A stretch of DNA of 64,000 bases from JAEUHO01 sp046350655. Its GTDB lineage: Bacteria > Planctomycetota > PLA2 > JAEUHO01. The stretch covers positions 619,011-683,010 of the forward strand of contig JAXMAB010000006.1 in the NCBI GenBank assembly GCA_046350655.1. Reading direction: 5' to 3'. A program made the position numbers and the translations under genes. A model generated the notes under the pieces. That model did not search any database and was not told the DNA's origin. It saw only the letters and a list, made by a program, of their open reading frames with translations. This document shows, in pieces, positions 1-8,800 of this stretch (within the stretch, counting starts at the first letter, position 1; every line of letters begins with the position of its first letter).

Positions 1-49
1 CCCCCGGTGAGCCGCACCCCCGGTTCCACCGGGGGGCTCGGGGGGAGGG

Positions 50-70
50 GACCGCGAGGCCCGGCGCGCG
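50..70 (+). repeat. Single half-site of the dispersed CGCGAGGCCCG element
   Basis: GACCGCGAGGCCCGGC lies about 130 bp upstream of rpmE. It matches the left arm of the palindromes at 41501-41536 and 52010-52061 but has no nearby partner arm. Apart from this element I see nothing recognisable in the first 200 bases. Confidence 0.6.
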
Positions 71-200
71 ACGGCCGCCAAAAGACGACGGCTCGGCGCG
101 GACCCGCTACCTTCCCGGGTTCTTCCCCGATTCGGTCCCCAAGTCCTCCCGGTCGTCGGCGCGCGCCGTGCCGGGGGACGCTGCCCGCGAGGTCGCTGCC

Positions 201-512
201 GTGAAGAAGGACATCCACCCCGACTACCACCCGGTCGTCTACCACGACACGAGCGCCGGGACCGAGTTCGTGTGCCGCTCGACGCAGAAGAGCGGCGAGA
301 TCCGCAAGATCGACGGCGTGGACCACTACGTGATCCGCCTCGAGATCTCGTCCACGTCGCACCCGTACTACACGGGCAAGCAGAAGTTCGTGGACACCGC
401 GGGCCGCATCGAGAAGTTCCAGAAGAAGTTCGCGGGCAAGTACGGCAGCAAGGCCTCGATGGCCGCGGCCGCCGCCGCCGCCGCGCCCGCCGCCGCCCCG
501 GCCAAGAAGTAG
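201..512 (+). CDS. rpmE: 50S ribosomal protein bL31, type B (zinc-free) form
   Basis: The 103-residue product binds the large ribosomal subunit and bridges it to the small one. The N-terminus MKKDIHPDYHP, the SHPYYTGKQKF motif and the GRIEKFQKKF segment are bL31 hallmarks. The central HDTSAGTEF stretch and the presence of only one cysteine put it in the C-minus (type B) class, which does not bind zinc. The GTG start at 201 is chosen because GAGG sits 8 nt upstream and the conserved MKKDIHP begins there; a start at 168 would add 11 unconserved residues. The C-terminus is extended by an Ala/Pro-rich tail ending in Lys-Lys, beyond the usual family end. It lies 117 bp upstream of prfA, a common pairing. 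Confidence 0.95.
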   Translation: MKKDIHPDYHPVVYHDTSAGTEFVCRSTQKSGEIRKIDGVDHYVIRLEISSTSHPYYTGKQKFVDTAGRIEKFQKKFAGKYGSKASMAAAAAAAAPAAAPAKK

Positions 513-629
513 CCCGTACGCGCACCGCGGGCCGCCGGCCCGTCCCCGTGGGGGGGACGCGGTCGGCGGCCCGCCGTCGTCCCCGCGTGCGGCGACCGTG
601 GGCCGCGCCCGCGGGGACCGGAACGTCCG

Positions 630-1703
630 ATGAGCATCGAAGACAAGATCGAGGAGCGGGCCCGCAAGGCCCACGAGCTCGAGGCGAAGCTCTCCGATCC
701 CGCGGTCGCCGGCGACGGCCGGCTCGTCGGCCGGCTCTCGAAGGAGCTCGGCGCGCTCCGGCCGTTCGTCGAGCTGCACGCCGCGTGGGCGAAGGCCCGC
801 GCCGACGCGGCCGCCGGCGCGGCGATGGCCGCGGACCCCGCGACCGACCCCGAGATGCGCGCGCTGGCGCAGGACGAGGCGCGGAGCGGCGCCGAGACCG
901 CCGCGGCGCTGTTCGAGCGGCTGAAGCGCCTGCTCGTCGCGGAGGACGAGGACGCGCAGCGCGACTGCATCGTCGAGCTGCGGGCCGGCGCCGGCGGCGA
1001 CGAGGCCGCGCTCTTCGCCCGCGACCTCTTCGAGATGTACTCGCGGCTGGCGGTCCGCCGCGGCTGGAAGCTCGAGATCCTCGACGGCGGCCAGACCGAC
1101 CTCGGCGGCGTCAAGGAGATGAAGTTCTCGCTGTCCGGCAACGGCGTCTACCGCGAGATGCGCTACGAGTCCGGCGTCCACCGCGTGCAGCGCGTGCCCG
1201 AGACGGAGGCCGCGGGCCGCATCCAGACGAGCACGGCGACGGTGGCGGTGCTGCCCGAGGTCGAGGACGTGGACATCGAGATCCGCGCGCAGGACCTCGA
1301 GGAGGACTTCATGCGCGCGGGCGGGCCCGGCGGCCAGAACGTCAACAAGACGTCGTCCGCGGTGCGCCTCGTCCACAAGCCGTCCGGGATCGTGGTGAAG
1401 TGCCAGGACGAGTCGTCCCAGCGCAAGAACCGCGACCGCGCGCTCCGCATCCTCCGCGCGAAGCTCTACGAGGCCCGGCAGGAGGAGCTGCACCGGACGC
1501 GCTCCGAGGCGCGCCGGAGCCAGGTCGGCACCGGCGACCGCAGCGAGAAGATCCGCACGTACCACTTCAAGGAGAACCGGGTCACGGACCACCGGATCGG
1601 GTTCACCACGCACACCCTCGACCGCGTCCTGCAGGGCGAGCTCGACGACCTGCTGCACGCGCTCGCCGAGGCCGACCTCGAGGCCAAGCTCAAGGACCTC
1701 TGA
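630..1703 (+). CDS. prfA: Peptide chain release factor 1
   Basis: This 357-residue protein recognises UAA and UAG stop codons and triggers peptidyl-tRNA hydrolysis. The catalytic GGQ lies at about residues 232-234 within AGGPGGQNVNKTSSAVR, and the length is normal for RF1. The codon-reading loop reads RVPETEAAGR, so the PxT tripeptide that separates RF1 from RF2 (SPF) is PET at about residue 190. The conserved NRVTDHRIG motif follows near the C-terminus. A purine run (GGGGA, 613-617) precedes the ATG. A membrane-protein gene separates it from prmC, which encodes the enzyme that methylates the GGQ glutamine. Confidence 0.97.
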   Translation: MSIEDKIEERARKAHELEAKLSDPAVAGDGRLVGRLSKELGALRPFVELHAAWAKARADAAAGAAMAADPATDPEMRALAQDEARSGAETAAALFERLKRLLVAEDEDAQRDCIVELRAGAGGDEAALFARDLFEMYSRLAVRRGWKLEILDGGQTDLGGVKEMKFSLSGNGVYREMRYESGVHRVQRVPETEAAGRIQTSTATVAVLPEVEDVDIEIRAQDLEEDFMRAGGPGGQNVNKTSSAVRLVHKPSGIVVKCQDESSQRKNRDRALRILRAKLYEARQEELHRTRSEARRSQVGTGDRSEKIRTYHFKENRVTDHRIGFTTHTLDRVLQGELDDLLHALAEADLEAKLKDL

Positions 1704-1938
1704 CGCGGCGGCGGGGCCCGCGTCGCCGCGTCGCCTCGCGGCGTCGCGCGGCGGCCCCGTCGGGCCGCGCGACCGCCGGGCCGACCGGTCGGCGCGCGCC
1801 CCGGCGCTCTCCGGGGCGACGCGCCGGGCCTCCCGGTCCCCTCGCCGCGGTCAAGCACGGGGAGGGCTTGCCGCCGCGCCGCAGGGCGCGGATAATCCCG
1901 CCCCCCGATCCCGGGACCCTGTGAGGAGCTCGACCGCC

Positions 1939-2766
1939 ATGGCCGACGTGACCGAGACGACCACCGCGGACGCGGACGCGGGCGCCGAAGCGCCCGTCGA
2001 GATGCGCCCCTGCGCGTACTGTGGCGCGCTGATCCACCCCGCGAGCCACCGGTGCACGCACTGCGCGGGCCACGTCGGCCTCGCCTGGGGGACCGTCCAC
2101 AAGGAGGTCTTCCTCTTCCTGTTCCTCTCGATCGCGGCGATCGTCGGCTGCCTCGCCCCGTGGTCGGGCCGGACCCCGATCGTCGAGGTCACCGAGATCT
2201 CGACGCCGACGCCGCGCCCGCCGGGCGCCCCCGCGGGCTCGCCGGCCCCGGCCCCGACGATCGAGCGCAAGACGACCGTGACGCAGGCCGTCGCCCGCAT
2301 GGGCGGCCCGCGCAACGGCCTCGACACGACCCGCGGCGTCTTCATCCTCGCCATCGCGATCTACGGCGTCTTCGTGGGCGTGTTCAACGCCCTGTACCGC
2401 CGCTCGACGATGTGGCCGGCGGTGACGAACGGGTTCCTGTGCCTCTGGGTCGGCCTCCAGGGCGTCCTCAACGCCATCGGGAGCGACGCGTGGGGCCACT
2501 GGGGCAAGTGGGCCGAGGGCAAGAGCTTCTTCGAGAAGTTCTTCGGCGGCACCCGCGCCATCGCGCCGGGCCACCTGATCATCGCGTTCGTCGGCATCGT
2601 GACCGTGTTCCGGCTCCTCGCCGGCATCCTGGCCGCCGCCTCGAAGGGCAAGCCGGAAGCCCCCGCGAAGGAGACCGGCGCGGCCCGCCGCCGTCGCGCG
2701 AAGGACGGCGCCGCGGGCGACGCCCCGGCCGGCGACGCCCCGGCGGACGGCACGTCCGCGAGCTGA
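1939..2766 (+). CDS. Zinc-ribbon integral membrane protein of unknown function
   Basis: The 275-residue product starts with a short acidic stretch, then a zinc ribbon with two CxxC pairs (CAYCG and CTHCA, about residues 20-43). Four hydrophobic segments follow: around residues 55-75 (VFLFLFLSIAAIVGCLA), 135-155 (GVFILAIAIYGVFVGVF), 160-185 and 210-235. A Pro-rich loop lies between segments one and two. The C-terminus is a basic, Ala-rich tail. ATG 1939 is preferred over GTG 1921 because GAGGAG (1923-1928) sits 10 nt before it. It sits between prfA and prmC, normally adjacent; nothing in the sequence ties it to release-factor function. Confidence 0.8.
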   Translation: MADVTETTTADADAGAEAPVEMRPCAYCGALIHPASHRCTHCAGHVGLAWGTVHKEVFLFLFLSIAAIVGCLAPWSGRTPIVEVTEISTPTPRPPGAPAGSPAPAPTIERKTTVTQAVARMGGPRNGLDTTRGVFILAIAIYGVFVGVFNALYRRSTMWPAVTNGFLCLWVGLQGVLNAIGSDAWGHWGKWAEGKSFFEKFFGGTRAIAPGHLIIAFVGIVTVFRLLAGILAAASKGKPEAPAKETGAARRRRAKDGAAGDAPAGDAPADGTSAS

Positions 2767-2822
2767 CCACGACCGGGCCCCGCGCGGCGCGCCGCCGCCG
2801 GGGCCTTCGCTCCCCTCGCGCT

Positions 2823-2875
2823 CCGCGGGCGGGCGCCCGTGCCTCGGATTCCGAGGCCCGGGTGCCCGCCCGCGG
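2823..2875. repeat. 53-nt near-perfect palindrome upstream of prmC
   Basis: Two 25-nt arms (2823-2847 and 2851-2875) pair with only two mismatches around the 3-nt loop ATT. The centre CCTCGGATTCCGAGG is perfect. It lies 57 bp after the stop of the zinc-ribbon gene, so it could end that transcript, and its last base touches the presumed -10 hexamer of prmC. There is no T-run on either side, so a classical intrinsic terminator is not certain. Confidence 0.75.
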
Positions 2876-2881
2876 TACTTT
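2876..2881 (+). promoter_or_regulatory. TANNNT -10 hexamer of prmC (leaderless type)
   Basis: TACTTT ends 6 nt before the GTG start of prmC. No Shine-Dalgarno-like sequence is present. The spacing would place transcription initiation at or next to the start codon. Confidence 0.55.
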
Positions 2882-2887
2882 CCCCCC

Positions 2888-3766
2888 GTGCCCTCCACGG
2901 TCCTCGACGTCCTCAAGAAGACGGCCTCGTTCTTCGAGGCCCGCAAGCTCGACACGCCCCGCCTCGAGGCCGAGGTGCTGATCGCCCACGGGCTCGGGCT
3001 CCGCCGGCTCGACCTGTACCTGCAGTTCGACCGCCCGCTCACGGAGGCCGAGCTGGCGCCGCTCCGCGACCTCGTGCGCGAGCGCGGCCGCGGCGTGCCC
3101 GTCGCCTACCTGACGGGCACCCGCGAGTTCTACGCGCACCCGTTCCGCGTCACGCGCGACGTGCTCGTCCCGCGCCCCGAGACGGAGGGCCTCGTGGACC
3201 TCGCGCTCGCCGTCCTCGCGGAGGTGCCCGGGCCCCGCGTCGCCGACGTCGGGACCGGCAGCGGTTGCGTCGCGCTCGCGTTCCTCAAGGAGCGGCCCGA
3301 CGCGTTCGCGTACGCCACCGACGTCTCGGCGGCGGCGCTCGCGGTCGCGCGCGCGAACGCCGACGCGCTCGGCGTGGCGGCGCGCTTCGACGCCCGCGAG
3401 GGGTCGGTGCTCGCGCCGCTGCGGGCCGACGTCGCGCCGGGGAGCCTCGACGCGGTGCTCTCGAACCCGCCGTACATCGTCCGCGGCGACCCCGCGGTCG
3501 CGCCCGACGTCGCCGCCCACGAGCCCGCCGCGGCGCTCTACGTGCCGGGCCGCGACCCCCTGGAGTTGGTCGGGGCGGTGGCACGCGAGGCCCGTCCGCT
3601 GCTGCGGCCGGGCGGCCTGCTCGCGGTCGAGATCGGCGCGGGGAGCGACGCGGCCGCGCGCGCCCTGCTCGAGGGCCTCGGCTACCTCGGCGTCGACGTG
3701 CGCCCCGACCTCGGCGGCGTGCCGCGGGTGGCCTGCGGGCGCGCGCCCGCGGACGCCCCGGCGTGA
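2888..3766 (+). CDS. prmC: Release factor glutamine methyltransferase
   Basis: This SAM-dependent enzyme methylates the glutamine of the GGQ motif in release factors. The 292-residue product has the helical N-terminal domain with the conserved YLTGTREFY and VLVPRPETE segments, a SAM-binding DVGTGSG motif near residue 122 and the catalytic NPPY motif near residue 193. Length and domain order are normal. The GTG start lacks a Shine-Dalgarno sequence but has TACTTT 6 nt upstream, suggesting a leaderless message separate from prfA. One of its substrates, RF1, is encoded 1.2 kb upstream on the same strand. Confidence 0.95.
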   Translation: MPSTVLDVLKKTASFFEARKLDTPRLEAEVLIAHGLGLRRLDLYLQFDRPLTEAELAPLRDLVRERGRGVPVAYLTGTREFYAHPFRVTRDVLVPRPETEGLVDLALAVLAEVPGPRVADVGTGSGCVALAFLKERPDAFAYATDVSAAALAVARANADALGVAARFDAREGSVLAPLRADVAPGSLDAVLSNPPYIVRGDPAVAPDVAAHEPAAALYVPGRDPLELVGAVAREARPLLRPGGLLAVEIGAGSDAAARALLEGLGYLGVDVRPDLGGVPRVACGRAPADAPA

Positions 3767-3800
3767 CGGCCCGGGCGCCGCGGCGCGCCCGCCGGGTCAG

Positions 3801-3860
3801 GGGCCGTGAAGAAATCGCCTTCGCTCGGTCTTCGGGGCCCGAACCCCCCGAAAACCCGAT
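3801..3860. repeat. 3'-end hairpin module, copy 1 (of 3)
   Basis: The shared block ATCGCCTTCGCTCGG is followed by a stem-loop at 3828-3855: 10-nt arms GTCTTCGGGG and CCCCGAAAAC (one mismatch) around the loop CCCGAACC. It lies between the convergent 3' ends of prmC and the MRJP-like gene and runs up to the stop codon of the latter. Copies 2 and 3 are at 48055-48176 and 52087-52211. It may serve as a bidirectional terminator. Confidence 0.75.
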
Positions 3861-5011
3861 CAGCGCGGCGTCGCGACGGTCCCGGTCTTGAAGAGCTGGT
3901 ACGGCGTCCGCGGGAGGCCGTTCACCCCGGCGATCAGCGGCGTCCGGTGGAGCTGCGACGTCGTCACCCAGAGCGTGCCGTCGCGGGAGAGGGCGAGGGT
4001 GTCGGGCCACGCGAGCCGCGGGTCCTTCACGAGCCGCTCCATCGTGCCGTCGGGGCGGCGCGCGACGATCGCGTCCTCCTCGATGGCCGTGAGGTAGATC
4101 GTCCCGTCGGGGCCGGTCTCGAGGCCGTCGGCGACGACCGTCGTCCCGACCTTCTCGACCGACGCGGCGACGCGCTCGGGCGTGGCGGCGGGGTCGGACA
4201 GGACCGCGGTGGGGGCGCGCCAGAGCGTCCTCGCGGTCAGGGCCTGCCAGTAGAGCCAGGTCCCCGTCGGGTCGAGCGTCAGGCCGTCGGCGTGCACCGC
4301 GAGCGGCTGGTCGCCGCCGCCGCGCGCCGACATCAGGCGGCGGCCCTGCACGGTCGGGACGACGTCCGGCTCGGCCTTCGTCGAGGGGTGGTCGGCGAGG
4401 ACGCGGCGCTGGAGGCCGCTCTCGAGGTCCACGACCACGATCGCGCCGAGCCCCGAGTCCGTGACGTAGGCCACGCCGTGCGCGTGGTCGAGGCGCAGGT
4501 CGTTCAGGTACGAGTTGCGTTCGACGGCGGGCAGGTGGAACGGGATCTTGCGCTTGATGCGGCTCGAGCGGAGGTCGATGACGGCGATCTTCGCGGCGGG
4601 CCCGACGATCCCCGAGAAGCTCGGGTTGCCGGCGTCGAGGACGTAGAGGTCGTCGCCGTCGCACCGGACGCTCTGCACGCAGACCCACGCGTCGGCGGCG
4701 GTCGGCATGAGCACGCCGGGCTTCCAGCGGTTGCTGTCGGCGTCGGGGAAGGGGACCTGGCGGCCGCTCGAGCGGATCTCGATCACCGACCAGGTGTGGT
4801 TGCCGACCCATCGCGGGCAGCAGACGAAGACGCGGCCCGAGTCCGACACCGTCACCCCGGTCCAGAGCCGGCCCTCGCTCGACGCGACCTCGACGAGCTC
4901 GCCGACCTTCGGCGGCGGCGGCGGCGGGTCGCCGCACCCGCGGAACGCGGCGAGGGCCGCGGCGCAGGCGAGCGTCGCGAGCGAGCGGCGGAGGAGGGCG
5001 GCGCGGGCCAT
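3860..5011 (-). CDS. Major-royal-jelly/yellow-family beta-propeller lipoprotein
   Basis: The 383-residue product opens with an Arg-rich, Ala/Leu-rich signal segment ending in a cysteine at about residue 24 (AAFRGCGD), a plausible though imperfect lipobox, then a Pro run. The rest resembles bacterial MRJP/yellow-type propellers: GRVFVCCPRW, GNHTWSVIEI, LNDLRLDHAHGVAYVTDSGLG and HADGLTLDPTGTWLYWQAL are spaced as in that family. Such proteins are secreted or periplasmic and few have a known activity. ATG 5011 follows a G-run and is preferred to the in-frame start at 5047, because the signal peptide begins there. It lies 50 bp downstream of purQ and may be co-transcribed with it. Confidence 0.82.
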   Translation of the reverse strand: MARAALLRRSLATLACAAALAAFRGCGDPPPPPPKVGELVEVASSEGRLWTGVTVSDSGRVFVCCPRWVGNHTWSVIEIRSSGRQVPFPDADSNRWKPGVLMPTAADAWVCVQSVRCDGDDLYVLDAGNPSFSGIVGPAAKIAVIDLRSSRIKRKIPFHLPAVERNSYLNDLRLDHAHGVAYVTDSGLGAIVVVDLESGLQRRVLADHPSTKAEPDVVPTVQGRRLMSARGGGDQPLAVHADGLTLDPTGTWLYWQALTARTLWRAPTAVLSDPAATPERVAASVEKVGTTVVADGLETGPDGTIYLTAIEEDAIVARRPDGTMERLVKDPRLAWPDTLALSRDGTLWVTTSQLHRTPLIAGVNGLPRTPYQLFKTGTVATPR

Positions 5012-5061
5012 CCCCCCGATTCCACCGCGGACGGCGGGGGATGTCACCTCCGTACGCGGCG

Positions 5062-5898
5062 TCAGAACACGCGGCGGAGGTGCTCGACCGCGTGCAGGAA
5101 CATCCGGAGCCCGTCCGGGGTGTCCTTGGCGCCGTCGCGGTGGAAGTCCGGGGACTGCCAGGCGAACTGGTGCCGCTCCGGGTGCGGCATGAGGCCGAGG
5201 ATGCGGCCCGTCGGGTCGGTGATGCCGGCGATGTCGTCCACCGCGCCGTTCGGGTTGTACGGGTACGGGGCGGGGTGGCCGCCGTCGGGCCCGACGTAGC
5301 GGAGCGCGACCTGGCCGTCGGCGTGCAGCCGCTTGCGGGTGCGCTCGTCGAGCGGCAGCAGCCGGCCCTCGGCGTGCGCGACGGGCACGCGATAGCGCTC
5401 GCCCGGCCGCAGGAACACCGAGCGGTCCGTCGTCGCCTCGAGGGTGACCCAGCGGTCCTCGTAGCGGTTCGACAGGTTCTGGGCGAGCGTCACCGTGCGG
5501 TCGAGCTTCCGGTCGAACCCGGGCACGAGGCCGGTCTTCACGAGCACCTGGAAGCCGTTGCAGATGCCGAGCACGATGCCGCCGCGGTCCACGAGGCGGC
5601 GCACCGCGTCCGCGAGGCGGGCGCGGATCTTCGTGCCGAAGACGGTGCCGGCGCCGAGGTCGTCGCCGTGCGAGAACCCGCCCGGGATCACGACGCCGTG
5701 GACGTCGCCGAGGACGGCCGGCTTGCGCAGGACCTCGTTCACGTGCAGCGCGAACGACGTCGCGCCGGCCTGCTCGAACGCGAACCCGCTCTCGCGGTCG
5801 CAGTTCGTCCCGGCGGCCCGCATCACGAGGATGCGGAGGGCCGAGGGCTTGGCGCGCCGCCCGGCGCGGGGGGCGGGGTGACTCGTGGCGGGGCTCAT
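5062..5898 (-). CDS. purQ: Phosphoribosylformylglycinamidine synthase, glutaminase subunit
   Basis: PurQ releases ammonia from glutamine for the fourth step of purine synthesis, feeding PurL. The 278-residue product is a class I glutamine amidotransferase: the nucleophile cysteine is in GICNGFQVL and the His-Glu pair in LMPHPERHQF near the C-terminus. It begins at ATG 5898, which overlaps the purL stop codon as ATGA, so translation is coupled and subunit ratio probably fixed. About 20 unconserved Pro/Arg-rich residues precede the conserved start. An open frame continues upstream into purL, but that is an antisense-type shadow, not a fusion. Confidence 0.95.
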   Translation of the reverse strand: MSPATSHPAPRAGRRAKPSALRILVMRAAGTNCDRESGFAFEQAGATSFALHVNEVLRKPAVLGDVHGVVIPGGFSHGDDLGAGTVFGTKIRARLADAVRRLVDRGGIVLGICNGFQVLVKTGLVPGFDRKLDRTVTLAQNLSNRYEDRWVTLEATTDRSVFLRPGERYRVPVAHAEGRLLPLDERTRKRLHADGQVALRYVGPDGGHPAPYPYNPNGAVDDIAGITDPTGRILGLMPHPERHQFAWQSPDFHRDGAKDTPDGLRMFLHAVEHLRRVF

Positions 5899-8800
5899 CG
5901 GGCCTCCTCGCGGCCGAACGGCAGGGCGTGGGTCCAGGCGTCCTTCAGCGCGTCGAGCGGCGCCGCGACGACGTCGCGTTCGCCGGTGACGCCGCGGATC
6001 GTGAGCCGCGGCGCCTGCGTGACGCGGCCGACGGCGGCGGCGACGGCGCCCGCGGCCGCCATGCGGCGCTCGAAGGCCTCGGCCTGCTCGGGCTCGACCT
6101 CCACCAGGAAGCGCGTCGCGCTCTCGGAGAACAGCAGGCGGTCCGACCGGCGCACGGGCCCGGGGACCTTCGCGAGGTCGAGGTCGAGGCCGAGGTCGCC
6201 CGCGAACGCCATCTCCGCGGCGGCGACCGCGAGGCCGCCGTCGGAGAGGTCGTGGGCCGCGCGCACGAGGCCCATGGCGATGGCGCCCTCGAGGGCCGCG
6301 AGCGTGCGGCGGGCGGACGCGCGCACCACGGGCACCTGCCGGCCGACGAGGCCCAGCATCCGGTACCAGCGCGACCCCGCGCACTCGTCGAACGTCTCGC
6401 CGACGACGTAGACGAGGTCGCCGGCGCGCTTGAAGTCCGTCGTGACCGTGCGCCGGACGTCGTCGATGACGCCCATCGCCGAGATCAGGAGCGTGTTCGG
6501 GACGACGATCACGTCGCCGGTCGCCGTGCGGAACTCGTTGTTGAGCGAGTCCTTGCCCGAGACGAACGGCGTGCCGAAGTGCAGCGCCGCGTCGCGGCAG
6601 CCCTCCGCGGCCCGGACGATCGCGCCGAGCCGCTCGGGCACGTCGCAGCGGCCCCAGGTGAAGTTGTCGAGGATCGCGAGGCGCTCGAGGGACGCGCCCG
6701 TCGCGATCGCGTTGCGCAGGGCCTCGTCCACGGCGACCCAGGCCATCGCGTACGGGTCCACGTCGCCGACGAACGGGTGGATGCCGTTCGCGAGCACGAC
6801 CCCCTTCACGCTGCCCAGCTTCGGCGCGATCACGGCCGCGTCCGACGGGCCGTCCTTGACGCCCGTCAGCGGGCGGACGACGGCGCCGGCCTGCACCTCG
6901 TGGTCGTACTGCCGGATCACCCACTCCTTGCTGCCGATGTCGGGGGTGCCGAGCAGCGCGAGCAGGGTCGAGGTCTGGTCCGCGCGGTCCGGGCCGTCGT
7001 GCTCGGGCCCGCCGCCGCGCGTGAACGTGGACTTGCGCACGATGCGGGGCAGGCCGTCGTGCAGGAACTCCATCGACAGGTCGCCGACGACGGTCTTCCC
7101 GTGGCGCACCACGAGCCGCTTCGTGTCGGTGAACGTGCCGAGCACCACGGCCTCGACGTCCTCCGCCTCGCAGAGCGCGCGGAACGCGGGCCACGCCTTC
7201 CTCGGCACCGCCGCGACCATCCGCTCCTGGGCCTCGCTGATCCAGATCTCGTCGTAGCGCAGCCCCTCGTACTTCAGCGGGGCCGCCGCGAGGTCGACGT
7301 CGGCGCCCGTCTCGGCCGCCATCTCGCCGACGGCGCTCGAGAAGCCGCCCGCGCCGCAGTCGGTGAGCGCGGTGAACAGCCCGCGGTCGCGCGCGGCGAG
7401 CAGCACGTCGAGCACCTTCTTCTCGGTGATCGCGTCGCCGATCTGCACGGCCCCGGACGACACCGTCTCGCTCTTCGACGTCAGCTCGACGCTCGAGAAC
7501 GTGGCGCCGTGGATGCCGTCGCGGCCCGTCCGGCCGCCGAAGGCCACGATCAGGTCGCCGGGCCGCGCCGCCTTCTCCACCCGGTCGCGCGGGATCAGGC
7601 CGACGCACCCGCAGAACACCACCGGGTTGCCGACGTAGCGCGGGTCGAACAGGATCGCGCCGTTGACCGTCGGGATGCCCATGCGGTTGCCGTAGTCGCG
7701 GACGCCCGCCACGACGCCCTTCATCAGGCGGCGGGGGTGCAGGCAGCCCTCGGGCACCCGCTCGGCCGGCATGTCCGGCGGCCCGAAGCAGAAGACGTCG
7801 GTGGACGCGACCGGCCGGGCCCCGAGGCCCGTGCCGAGGATGTCGCGGATCACGCCGCCGATGCCGGTCCCGGCGCCGCCGTACGGCTCGATCGCGCTCG
7901 GGTGGTTGTGCGTCTCCACCTTCATGCACACCGCGTCGTCGTCGTCGAAGGCGATGACGCCGGCGTTGTCGCGGAAGACCGAGAGGCACCACGCCTTGTC
8001 GAGCCGGCGCGTGGCCTCGAACACCGTCTCCTTCAGGAGGTTCTTGAACGAGCGCTTGCCGTGCTCGTCCTCGTGCTCGACGGCGCCGGCGAGCGTCTTG
8101 TGCTTGCAGTGCTCCGACCACGTCTGCGCGACGGTCTCGAGCTCGAGGTCGCTCGGCTCCCGGCCGAGCCCGCGGAAGTGCTCGCGCACCGCGGCCATCT
8201 CCGCGAGCGACAGCGACAGGTGCAGCGACTTCGAGAGCTCGCCGAGGTCCTCGGGCGACAGGTCGCGGATCGGGACCTCGCGCCGCACCACCGCGACGGG
8301 GGCCGGCGCGGGGAAGTGCCAGTCGGGGAGCGTCCCGACGACGACGTCCTCGATCACCTCGTTGCCGAGCGCGTCCCGCGCGGCTTCGAGCAGCGGGTCC
8401 GCGCCCGCGGCCTTCGCCGCCGGCGCGCCGACCACCCAGTAGGTGCGCGCGGCCTTCACGCGCCCGACGGCGAGGCCCAGCGACCGCAGGATCGCCGCGG
8501 CGCTCTCGGCCTCGGGGTCGGTCACGCCGGCCTTCCGCGTCACGGTCACCGCGCGCGCGGTCGCCGCCGGCGCGCCCTCGAGGGTGCGGCCCACGACGAA
8601 CCGGTCCATCACCGGGTCGGCGAGCACCTCGGTCGCCGCCCGCTTCCCGTCGGCCGACGAGAGCTTCCCCTCGAGGAAGTAGACGCGCACGACGCGGACG
8701 TCCGTCACGCCCGACAGCCCCGCCGCGAGCAGCTCGGCGTGGGCCTCGCGTCCCGCGGGGTCGATCTGGTCGGGCTTGAGGGCGACCTCGACGCGCAGGA

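Noticed and set aside
272..1924. Long open frame overlapping rpmE and prfA
   Set aside because: Arg/Pro/Ala-rich shadow of the GC-rich third-position pattern; prfA in another frame carries all conserved motifs.
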